A DNA stretch of 14,410 bases. Source: an uncultured Alphaproteobacteria bacterium (lineage in GTDB: Bacteria > Pseudomonadota > Alphaproteobacteria > RF32 > CAG-239). The DNA is taken from assembly GCA_946618745.1 (NCBI GenBank), contig CAMOLN010000006.1, positions 1-14,410 of the forward strand. Reading direction: 5' to 3'. Made by a program: the position numbers and the translations under genes. The first letter of the stretch is position 1, and each line of letters starts with the position of its first letter. The notes under the pieces were generated by a model that did no database searches, had not been told where the DNA came from, and saw only the letters and a list, made by a program, of their open reading frames with translations. This document shows, piece after piece, positions 7,980 to 14,070 of this stretch.

Positions 7980-9404
7980 TTACGGAATATAAACCGTATG
8001 CAACATATTGGTTCTGCCTTTGCAATTAAGCGGAAAACCGGCGGTAATTATAATATGATTCCCTGATTTTGCAAAACCTGCTTCTTTAGCATGTTTAACT
8101 GCACAGGCTTCAACATTGGAAAACTTCTTAAAACTCTCTTTGTTCACCTGTGGTTTAACTCCCCAAACAATTCCCAATTGGCGAGCCACTTTTATATCCG
8201 GAGACAATGCCAGTATCGGCAAAGACGGTCTTTCGCTGGCAGTTAAAAAGGTTGTAAATCCCGATGACGAATAACTGACTATTGCACTGACATTTTTCAA
8301 CGTTGCTGATATTTCCGAAGCCGCAAAAGTTATTGCATCAGCTTCCGTAGCCATAAACGGATGCTTGCGCGCAGCACTCATCATCTCAAAAAACAACGGA
8401 TCATTTTCTACCTGAGATATAATCTTATGCATCATTTTAACCGCCGCCTCGGGATATTTTCCGGCAGCTGTTTCTGCTGATAACATTACCGTATCTGCTC
8501 CGTCATAAACCGCTGTCGCCACATCTGAAACCTCGGCTCTTGTCGGTGTCGGATTACCTATCATCGATTCGAGCATCTGCGTTGCAATAATCACCGGTTT
8601 AGCCTGCATACGACAAAGTTTAACGATTCTCTTTTGCAACACCGGCACCACTTGTATCGGACATTCAACACCCAAATCACCTCGCGCCACCATTATTCCG
8701 TCCGATTCTTTAACAATATTTTCCAAATCATCTATTGCTGACGGCTTTTCTAATTTTGATATGATTCTTGCTTTGTCTCCTACCAGTTTGCGTAAATCTT
8801 TAACATCTTGCAACTTTTGCACAAATGACAACCCTATCCAATCCACATTATTTTCCAAAGCAAACTTTATGTCTTTTTTATCTTTTTCGGTTATAGCCGA
8901 TATATTCAGCTTGGTGTTGGGCAAGTTAACTCCCTTATGCGACGAAATATAACCGCCGACTTTTACTGTCGTTTCCATAGCTGTTTTACTGCATTTTACC
9001 ACTTTCAATTCAATATATCCGTCATTAACCAACAAGGTTTCTCCGGCTTTTACCGCCGCAAAAATCTCTTTATGCGGCAAACAAACTCTGTGCTCATCCC
9101 CTAAATCCGGCTTCATATCCAAAACAAATTTTTGCCCTTCTTTAAGCAACACTTTGTCTTGCATAAAATTACCGACTCTTAACTTCGGTCCTTGCAAATC
9201 CGCCACAATTGTAATCAGCCGCCCCTTTTCTTTTTCCAGCTTACGAATATATTTGATTCGCTCGGCATGCTCTTTATATGTTCCATGACTGAAATTAATT
9301 CTGAAAGCATCTGCACCGGCATCAACCAATTGAGCAATCAGCTCTTTTGTTGCTGAAGACGGACCGATTGTAGCTAAAATTTTAGTATGAGTATCTATAG
9401 GCAT
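7980..9404 (-). CDS. pyk: Pyruvate kinase
   Basis: A 474-residue protein, the usual length for bacterial pyruvate kinase, which transfers phosphate from phosphoenolpyruvate to ADP. Conserved parts in order: TKILATIGPSS near the N-terminus, FRINFSHG with the substrate arginine, the B domain (roughly residues 70-170), IISKLEKPSAIDDL with the catalytic lysine, MVARGDLGVECP, and IIATQMLESM with the ion and substrate site. The C-terminal regulatory domain follows. The start ATG at 9404 has AAAGGA (about 9417-9412) upstream. It heads the operon with deoB, pgeF and the amidase, and is divergent from gapR. Confidence 0.97.
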   Translation of the reverse strand: MPIDTHTKILATIGPSSATKELIAQLVDAGADAFRINFSHGTYKEHAERIKYIRKLEKEKGRLITIVADLQGPKLRVGNFMQDKVLLKEGQKFVLDMKPDLGDEHRVCLPHKEIFAAVKAGETLLVNDGYIELKVVKCSKTAMETTVKVGGYISSHKGVNLPNTKLNISAITEKDKKDIKFALENNVDWIGLSFVQKLQDVKDLRKLVGDKARIISKLEKPSAIDDLENIVKESDGIMVARGDLGVECPIQVVPVLQKRIVKLCRMQAKPVIIATQMLESMIGNPTPTRAEVSDVATAVYDGADTVMLSAETAAGKYPEAAVKMMHKIISQVENDPLFFEMMSAARKHPFMATEADAITFAASEISATLKNVSAIVSYSSSGFTTFLTASERPSLPILALSPDIKVARQLGIVWGVKPQVNKESFKKFSNVEACAVKHAKEAGFAKSGNHIIITAGFPLNCKGRTNMLHTVYIP

Positions 9405-9451
9405 AAAATATTCCTTTCATAAATGTTTCTTACAACATAACAAAAAATAAG

Positions 9452-9481
9452 TTAATAAGGAGTTATTTTTAAGCTTGTCAA
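9452..9481 (-). promoter_or_regulatory. Predicted pyk operon promoter
   Basis: On the reverse strand a perfect TTGACA (9481-9476) is followed after 18 bases by TATTAA (9457-9452). The -35 bases are the same ones that form TTGTCA for gapR on the other strand. Confidence 0.5.
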
Positions 9482-9527
9482 AAAAGTTTTTATTTGCTAT
9501 CTGTTTAACATCAAATTTTTAAGGAGA
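9475..9527 (+). promoter_or_regulatory. Predicted gapR promoter and ribosome binding site
   Basis: TTGTCA (9475-9480) and, 17 bases on, TGC-TATCTG (9495-9503, an extended but imperfect -10) give a plausible promoter. AAGGAGA at 9521-9527 is a strong ribosome binding site 6 bases before the ATG at 9534. Confidence 0.45.
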
Positions 9528-9533
9528 CTAAAA

Positions 9534-9788
9534 ATGAGTGATGAAAAAACTGAAGTTGGCGGAATAGCCGCTGACAGATTACGTTCTCTGGTTGAACGCA
9601 TCGAACATTTAGAAGAAGAAAAAAAGGCTCTTTCCGGTGATATTCGCGACATATTTGCCGAAGCCAAATCTGCCGGCTTTGATACCAAAATCATGAAAGC
9701 TGTTATCAAGTTACGCAAAATGAATGCCGCTGACCGCGACGAACAAGAACAATTACTTGATATCTATCGCAAAGCTTTGGATGTTTAA
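9534..9788 (+). CDS. gapR: GapR, overtwisted-DNA-binding nucleoid protein
   Basis: An 84-residue protein of the DUF2312/GapR family. In Caulobacter, GapR is a nucleoid-associated protein that wraps overtwisted DNA as a tetramer and helps topoisomerases relieve positive supercoils ahead of polymerases. The protein shows the family's long N-terminal coiled-coil helix (DRLRSLVERIEHLEEEKKALSGDIRDI), then the conserved FAEAKSAGFDTKIMKAVIKLRKM with its lysine- and arginine-rich DNA-contacting helix, and a closing helix EQEQLLDIYRKAL. Length is close to the usual size of about 85-90. It has its own strong ribosome binding site, a divergent promoter shared with pyk, and an intrinsic terminator 6 bases after the stop, so it is monocistronic. 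Confidence 0.95.
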   Translation: MSDEKTEVGGIAADRLRSLVERIEHLEEEKKALSGDIRDIFAEAKSAGFDTKIMKAVIKLRKMNAADRDEQEQLLDIYRKALDV

Positions 9789-9793
9789 CCACT

Positions 9794-9826
9794 AAAAAAG
9801 ATGCTTTTCAAAAGCGTCTTTTTTTT
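9794..9826. terminator. Bidirectional intrinsic terminator between gapR and fliX
   Basis: GATGCTT and AAGCGTC form a 7-bp stem (one G-T pair) around a TTCAA loop. It is flanked by A-runs on the left and eight Ts on the right, so it reads as a Rho-independent terminator on both strands. It serves gapR rightwards and the pilin-fliX operon leftwards. The fliX stop codon lies in its edge. Confidence 0.88.
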
Positions 9827-10247
9827 ATCTTGTAAGCTTTGCCAACTCAACTTCAACCCTAAGCTCAATTTCTGCTATTATTTCATTCAGCCTTTCATCA
9901 TCACTGCTTGCATCTCTCTGTTTAACAAACCGCGAAATCTCAATCAATTTATCTTTTGCAATTTCTCCAACCAACAATCCGTCACGAATTTCATCCAGTT
10001 TATCCAACAAAATTTTGGCTTTTTTTATTACCTTCTCTCTGATTTGCTTCTTTTCTTCATCGGTAATCATCTGTGTGGCAAAAATAGCATCTGCCGAAGC
10101 CACCGCTGCGGTTGAACGCACATTTTGTGCTTCATTATTTCTTCCTATATTCAAATATTGTGCAAAATCTTCCCCCGAACCTATTCTTCGATTCGTCTTT
10201 GTTCCGGCAAGCTCTGCACTTTTATTAACATCTTCAACCTTAAACAA
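9825..10247 (-). CDS. fliX: FliX, class II flagellar assembly regulator (TTG start)
   Basis: A 140-residue protein of the alphaproteobacterial FliX family. In Caulobacter FliX links completion of early flagellar structures to the activator FlbD. The C-terminal half carries the family pattern: AKILLDKLDEIRDGLL, a variable segment, then ISRFVKQRD and the ending IELRVEVELAKLTR. The N-terminal 50 residues are low in hydrophobics and variable, as usual. Translation most likely starts at TTG 10247-10245, since AAAGGA (10260-10255) stands 7 bases upstream and no in-frame ATG occurs before residue 60. It follows the pilin gene by 14 bp and so is probably co-transcribed with it. The usual neighbour flgI and other flagellar genes are not in the window. 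Confidence 0.85.
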   Translation of the reverse strand: MFKVEDVNKSAELAGTKTNRRIGSGEDFAQYLNIGRNNEAQNVRSTAAVASADAIFATQMITDEEKKQIREKVIKKAKILLDKLDEIRDGLLVGEIAKDKLIEISRFVKQRDASSDDERLNEIIAEIELRVEVELAKLTR

Positions 10248-10261
10248 TTGCGATTCCTTTA

Positions 10262-10861
10262 TTAAAAAAATGTCATCTGCACAGTATTATCATCTTCCCT
10301 GTTACACATAGCCATGGCATTTGCCGCACTAACCGGAAATTTATTATCTTCATTACTGAAATAATTTGAAAAAACTGTTGTTCCACTGCTCCCATTTACA
10401 ACCATGGTATAAATATACGACTTCTTTCTGGTATACCAGTCTGTTTGCACCAACGAAACACAAGATGTCTTCGACAATCCGTAAAAAATCATAACATACT
10501 TATCATCCTCCCCGTCCGGACATATTTTAACATCACCCCCACCATGATGATGCAATTTTCCGTTTGAACACATCTGAGCAGGTGCCAATTTTTGTTCACA
10601 AATAAAAGCCGCTACCGTGTCCGTCCCCTCACAAGTTCTGCCGGAAAACAATGTTGTATTATATACTCCTTCAAAACTATACCGTTCTGAAATTTTTTTT
10701 TGCAAATCATGCGCCTCACTGACTACCATATTCTGAACAAACAAATTATGAGCCGCGCCGATAACTTTTATCAATCCGTAGCTCAACATCCCCACCACCG
10801 ACAATACACCCAACATCTCAACCATGCTTGAACCGGCTTGATTTATGATTTTTTTATTCAT
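10262..10861 (-). CDS. Type IVb-like prepilin / pseudopilin (PilS-like)
   Basis: A 199-residue secreted protein. After a short basic leader, AG-SSMVEMLGVLSVVGMLS gives the prepilin peptidase site between Gly10 and Ser11 with Glu at +5 of the mature protein, followed by the hydrophobic assembly helix. The C-terminal domain has six cysteines (77, 88, 98, 114, 134, 186). The end, AMAMCNREDDNTVQMTFF, together with Cys134 in SKTSCVSL, matches the disulfide-bonded D-region of type IVb pilins such as PilS. An unusual HHHGGG lies at 104-109. GGGAG (10872-10868) is a good ribosome binding site. It is the first gene of an operon with fliX. No pilus assembly genes are in the window, so whether it is a major or minor pilin is unknown. 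Confidence 0.8.
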   Translation of the reverse strand: MNKKIINQAGSSMVEMLGVLSVVGMLSYGLIKVIGAAHNLFVQNMVVSEAHDLQKKISERYSFEGVYNTTLFSGRTCEGTDTVAAFICEQKLAPAQMCSNGKLHHHGGGDVKICPDGEDDKYVMIFYGLSKTSCVSLVQTDWYTRKKSYIYTMVVNGSSGTTVFSNYFSNEDNKFPVSAANAMAMCNREDDNTVQMTFF

Positions 10862-10883
10862 CTGAAACTCCCTTTTTTCTTCG

Positions 10884-10912
10884 ACTTTAACATTATTTTA
10901 TCTATTAAACAA
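10884..10912 (-). promoter_or_regulatory. Predicted promoter of the pilin-fliX operon
   Basis: On the reverse strand TTGTTT (10912-10907), a 17-base spacer and TAAAGT (10889-10884) with an upstream TGT, giving an extended -10. The predicted start lies about 15 bases before the ribosome binding site. Confidence 0.45.
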
Positions 10913-10954
10913 CAATTTGTGTAATTTTTTACTTCCATTTTTTTAAAATTAGTT

Positions 10955-10996
10955 TATAGTGATTTGCGTTATTAAACTTAAGTTTTATAAAAGGAG
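10955..10996 (+). promoter_or_regulatory. -10 box and ribosome binding site of the outer membrane protein gene
   Basis: TATAGT (10955-10960) is a good -10, but the -35 region (around CTTCCAT, 10932-10938) is weak. AAGGAG at 10991-10996 lies 7 bases before the ATG at 11004 and decides this start over the earlier in-frame ATG at 10959, which would overlap the -10. Confidence 0.45.
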
Positions 10997-11003
10997 TTTT
11001 TTT

Positions 11004-11615
11004 ATGAATAAAAATATTGCTTTATTAGCTGCTGTTTCAGCTATCGCTTTGGCTTCTTCTGCCAATGCTTTGGAATTCAGACCTTATGTTGGTGCTCAAT
11101 ACAACTTGACCAGCGGTAACACTGTTCCTGCTATTCCGGAAAACCTCAGTTCAAATGTTGATATGCACACTTATTCAGTATTTTTAGGTACTGACTACAA
11201 TCGTTTCTTCGGAACAGAAGTTTTCTATCAAAATTCCAACAAATGGCACAAGAAATTTTCATTTGGCCCTCAAGAAACATTTAAATTTAAATCTGACTTT
11301 GCCGCTTATGGTTTAGATGTTTATGGTTATTTGCCTTTGGGTTGCGACCGTGTATTCTCTCTCTTGGGAACTGCCGGTATTGCTATCTATGACTACACTA
11401 CAAAATTCAATATGGGCGGTGTTCCTGGCCAAGTTTCCGGAATAAATTATAAAGGCGAAGACAACGGTTTAGGTTATCGTTTGGGTGCCGGTATGCAATA
11501 CAACCTCACCAACCACTTGGCTCTCCGCGGTATCGTTCGCTACATTTGGGCCGACAAATTGGATAACATGGACCACATGATGGAATATTCTTTGGGTGTT
11601 AAATACAACTTCTAA
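11004..11615 (+). CDS. Small outer-membrane beta-barrel protein
   Basis: A 203-residue protein with a clear signal peptide (MNKNIALLAAVSAIALASSANA), cleaved before LEFRPYVG. The mature chain alternates polar and hydrophobic residues in strand-like blocks (FRPYVGAQYNL, HTYSVFLGTDYN, FAAYGLDVYGYLPL, YRLGAGMQYNLT, LALRGIVRYIW). It ends in LGVKYNF, with the terminal aromatic residue recognised by the BAM machinery. This suits the 8-stranded OmpA/Opa-like barrel family (Rickettsia and Anaplasma surface antigens, OmpW-like proteins). Codons are more uniform and favour well-used triplets, and the ribosome binding site and terminator are strong, which suggests high expression. The specific role is not readable; a surface antigen or structural porin-like barrel is likely. 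Confidence 0.8.
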   Translation: MNKNIALLAAVSAIALASSANALEFRPYVGAQYNLTSGNTVPAIPENLSSNVDMHTYSVFLGTDYNRFFGTEVFYQNSNKWHKKFSFGPQETFKFKSDFAAYGLDVYGYLPLGCDRVFSLLGTAGIAIYDYTTKFNMGGVPGQVSGINYKGEDNGLGYRLGAGMQYNLTNHLALRGIVRYIWADKLDNMDHMMEYSLGVKYNF

Positions 11616-11637
11616 TTCTCAAAGAGTAAACATTTAT

Positions 11638-11669
11638 AAAAAGGAAGGGTTTTTACTCTTCCTTTTTTA
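11638..11669 (+). terminator. Intrinsic terminator after the outer membrane protein gene
   Basis: GGAAGGGT and ACTCTTCC pair over 8 bp (one G-T) around a TTTT loop. The stem is preceded by As and followed by six Ts, 22 bases after the stop codon. Confidence 0.88.
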
Positions 11670-11717
11670 TTTTATTTTTATTATATTAAAAAAAACAACC
11701 TCTTGAGGATTCGCATC

Positions 11718-12185
11718 ATGAAAAAACTGATTTTCTTTGCTTTTTTACTAATATTATCAGCTTGCTCCAAATCTCCCGATTCGTCAACCAAAGCTCAAGC
11801 CGAAACCCCGTCTATTGACAGCGAAACCGTTTTTTCATTCAACCTTGACAATCTTTCAACCGGTTGCGATTCAACATCTGAAATGATATGCGCTATCAAC
11901 ACCGCTATTAAATGTATCATCAACCCCGAATTTACAGATTGCGAAAAAGCCAAAGATGTTTTGCCGTCTTTCGTATTCATGCAAGATGAAAGTCTCCAAA
12001 GACCAACTTTTCAATCTTATCAAATTGATAAAATTACCCCTCGCGCCGATGGTATGATAGAAGTCCGCACCAAAAGCTCATGCAACGGCAACTGGTTCGG
12101 TCTTTGCAACGGAAATATCATTTATGTAATGAAATACAGCGATTCGCGTTGGATTATTACCGATATGTATGCCGTAGAATTTTAA
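11718..12185 (+). CDS. Cysteine-rich lipoprotein of unknown function
   Basis: A 155-residue exported lipoprotein. MKKLIFFAFLLILSAC has a lipobox LSAC with Cys16 as lipidation site, and SK after it does not suggest inner membrane retention. The mature part contains six cysteines, four in a first block between FNLDNLSTGC and FTDCEKAKD and two in SSCNGNWFGLC, so disulfides in the periplasm are likely. The C-terminal half (IDKITPRADGMIEVRTKS, then IIYVMKYSDSRWIITDMYAVEF) looks like a small beta-sheet domain of the type seen in NTF2-like or DUF4878 lipoproteins; that is only a guess. The ATG at 11718 has GAGGA (11705-11709) 8 bases upstream. An alternative TTG at 11703 would add only five residues and lacks a site. 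I do not recognise the family. Confidence 0.75.
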   Translation: MKKLIFFAFLLILSACSKSPDSSTKAQAETPSIDSETVFSFNLDNLSTGCDSTSEMICAINTAIKCIINPEFTDCEKAKDVLPSFVFMQDESLQRPTFQSYQIDKITPRADGMIEVRTKSSCNGNWFGLCNGNIIYVMKYSDSRWIITDMYAVEF

Positions 12186-12619
12186 TTATTCAAAATTATT
12201 CTATATAGTTTATAAAATTCACCCATTTCATAAGAAGTAAGTCTGTCCGGTGCTGAAGCAATAATTTCCATCGGCTCTTCACTGTTCATTTCAGCCAAAT
12301 CTTTTTCAAGCACCTGATTTCTCGGCATTACACCGCTACTGTAAAAAGCCATAATATCATTTATATATTCATCATATTTAAACTTATAAAAAGGAACATT
12401 TGTCGTTTTATCTAAATTATTATCCTTCAAATCATTTTTTTCTGATTTTTGTAAAGATGTTGTTTTTCTTATTCTTGAAGTTGGTATTTTTTCCGGCGCA
12501 TCAAAATCTATCGTATCCGGAACAAAAAAATCCGGTTTTGTAACTTTTTCAAAACTCTGTGCTCCGGCATAACTAAACGCTAACACCGCAAAAAAACATA
12601 AAAACACTATTTTTTTCAT
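12182..12619 (-). CDS. Secreted protein of unknown function
   Basis: A 145-residue protein with a signal peptide (MKKIVFLCFFAVLAFSYAGA), cleaved before QSFEKV. The mature part starts with an acidic and proline-rich stretch (KPDFFVPDTIDFDAPEK) and a lysine/asparagine-rich, probably disordered middle. The C-terminal section (about residues 80-145) looks ordered, with FKYDEYINDIMAFYSSG and SYEMGEFYKLYRIILNN as helices. No cysteine remains after processing. No family is recognised. The ribosome binding site is weak (GGTTGAT). Its stop overlaps the stop of the convergent lipoprotein gene in a shared TTAA, and 46 bp separate it from the divergent HEQTH protein. It could act with these neighbours in the envelope, which is inference from position only. 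Confidence 0.65.
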   Translation of the reverse strand: MKKIVFLCFFAVLAFSYAGAQSFEKVTKPDFFVPDTIDFDAPEKIPTSRIRKTTSLQKSEKNDLKDNNLDKTTNVPFYKFKYDEYINDIMAFYSSGVMPRNQVLEKDLAEMNSEEPMEIIASAPDRLTSYEMGEFYKLYRIILNN

Positions 12620-12665
12620 TTATATCAACCATAAATTAACCAAATAACTCTTACCATACTATATT

Positions 12666-13328
12666 ATGAAAAAACTTTTTTTTGTGTTAACATTTTTATT
12701 CTTTTCAAGCTTTAATGTTTGGGCAGACGATTGCTCAAGCATACCTTTTGATCCTCAAATAACCGTATCTTATTCTTTCGGCAACTTAACCTATGATAAA
12801 TCAAAATCAATCTCTGAAATTACTTTTTTGTCGCGAAAAATTAATCAAAATGAAAGTTCTTCCTTTGCCGAAGGTTTATCAACCGTAGATGTTAATTTCA
12901 GAGTATCCGTTACTACCATGACCCAACCTGTCGGTTCAAATAAATTCTGCGTTATTCCAAATCAAATAGATGTTTTTATAGGTCTTACCAACCCGATAAT
13001 TTATCTTGCCAATTCCCTAATTGAAGGATCCTGTAAATATAATATTGTGTTGCGCCACGAACAAACCCATCAACAAATAAATAAAACTACTCTCGAATAT
13101 TATCTTCCAATATTTAAGGCAGCCGTTACTAATATTCTCAAAAAAAATTCTGCTATACCTATAAATAATACCTCTCAAATTGAATCTGTTACCAAAAATC
13201 TTACCGAAAAATACAATAAAACTTTGCTTCCTTTGGTAAATTTTATCAAAAAAGAAATTTCCCAAGAACAACTAAAATTGGATAATCAAGTCAATTACAA
13301 ATATGAATACAAACTTTGCGAAGAATAA
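12666..13328 (+). CDS. Secreted HExxH protein, putative zinc metalloprotease
   Basis: A 220-residue exported protein. The signal peptide MKKLFFVLTFLFFSSFNVWA is followed by DDCSSIPFDP. A central helix carries VLRHEQTHQQIN with His131, Glu132 and His135 in an HExxH zinc-site arrangement. It is preceded by a cysteine in GSCKYNIV and followed by a helix with Glu144 as one possible third ligand. This resembles small secreted proteases of the DUF922-like kind found in proteobacteria, but the match is by eye. Four cysteines (23, 95, 123, 218) could form two disulfides. No clear ribosome binding site precedes the ATG at 12666, yet the signal peptide fixes it as the start. It ends 2 bp from the convergent HAD gene. 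Confidence 0.7.
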   Translation: MKKLFFVLTFLFFSSFNVWADDCSSIPFDPQITVSYSFGNLTYDKSKSISEITFLSRKINQNESSSFAEGLSTVDVNFRVSVTTMTQPVGSNKFCVIPNQIDVFIGLTNPIIYLANSLIEGSCKYNIVLRHEQTHQQINKTTLEYYLPIFKAAVTNILKKNSAIPINNTSQIESVTKNLTEKYNKTLLPLVNFIKKEISQEQLKLDNQVNYKYEYKLCEE

Positions 13329-13330
13329 AA

Positions 13331-14002
13331 TCAAGCCGCTTTGTATTCTAAAATTTTATCCAAAAAACTTTCTATACCTTTAAAAGCATAATCAATATAT
13401 TTTTTATCTTTTGCCGAATTATTTTTATAATAAATTCTCACTGTTGTCATACCGGCCTCTTTAGCAAATTCCAAATTTGAATAACTGTCATCAACAAACA
13501 CCGCATCTTGCGGATTAACCCCTATTTTTCTACAAAAATCTTTATAAACTTTTGCATCTTCATTTTTCTTGAACACGCCGAAATCTTCAACCGAAAAATA
13601 TCTATCCTTAAAAAATTCATACAAACCTAAATGTTTTAAAATTTTTTCTGAAGCATAGCGATCACTTGCCGTAAAAACATATTGCTCTGCCGGAACTTTT
13701 TTTATTTTATCAATAAGATTATCATAAGGAATTATTTTTTCTACCGGCTTTCTTTTATGATAAGCTATAAATAAATCTCGCGGTTCTATACCATATTGTT
13801 GATAAAAAATTTCTCCTCCGTCACGATAAATTTTATATGATTTGGTAACTAAATCTTTCGCTTTTTGCAAATCCATTTTTAAACCTAAATCATATACCAA
13901 AGCTTCGGCCATTGTTTCATCTAATATATCAGCAAACTTTTCCGACTTTCCATATAGTGTTTCATCTAAATCATAAATTACCACATTTTTTCCGAAAACC
14001 AC
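13331..14002 (-). CDS. HAD-superfamily phosphatase, pyrimidine 5'-nucleotidase type (GTG start)
   Basis: A 223-residue cytoplasmic HAD hydrolase with a small helical cap. Motif I is YDLDETLY with nucleophile Asp11 and acid/base Asp13, motif II is FTAS with Thr111, the motif III lysine lies in FKKNEDAKVY (151-156), and motif IV is VFVDDSYSN with Asp171 and Asp172. The DLDETLY opening and the FTAS and DDS..N motifs fit the pyrimidine 5'-nucleotidase (SDT1/PynA-like) subgroup, which dephosphorylates UMP/CMP or damaged nucleotides. Translation begins at GTG (14002-14000), since AAGGAG (14017-14012) is 9 bases upstream and no in-frame ATG lies nearby. It lies 68 bp downstream of dnaQ on the same strand, possibly co-transcribed; no terminator is visible between them. 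Confidence 0.87.
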   Translation of the reverse strand: MVFGKNVVIYDLDETLYGKSEKFADILDETMAEALVYDLGLKMDLQKAKDLVTKSYKIYRDGGEIFYQQYGIEPRDLFIAYHKRKPVEKIIPYDNLIDKIKKVPAEQYVFTASDRYASEKILKHLGLYEFFKDRYFSVEDFGVFKKNEDAKVYKDFCRKIGVNPQDAVFVDDSYSNLEFAKEAGMTTVRIYYKNNSAKDKKYIDYAFKGIESFLDKILEYKAA

Positions 14003-14070
14003 TTTTTCAAACTCCTTAAAAAAATCAAACCATGGAATTTTAATTCTTAAAATCTTTTAAATCAATTAAA

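Noticed and set aside
12660..12665. TATATT immediately before the HEQTH gene as a -10 box
   Set aside because: Transcription from it would begin inside the coding region and lose the start codon.
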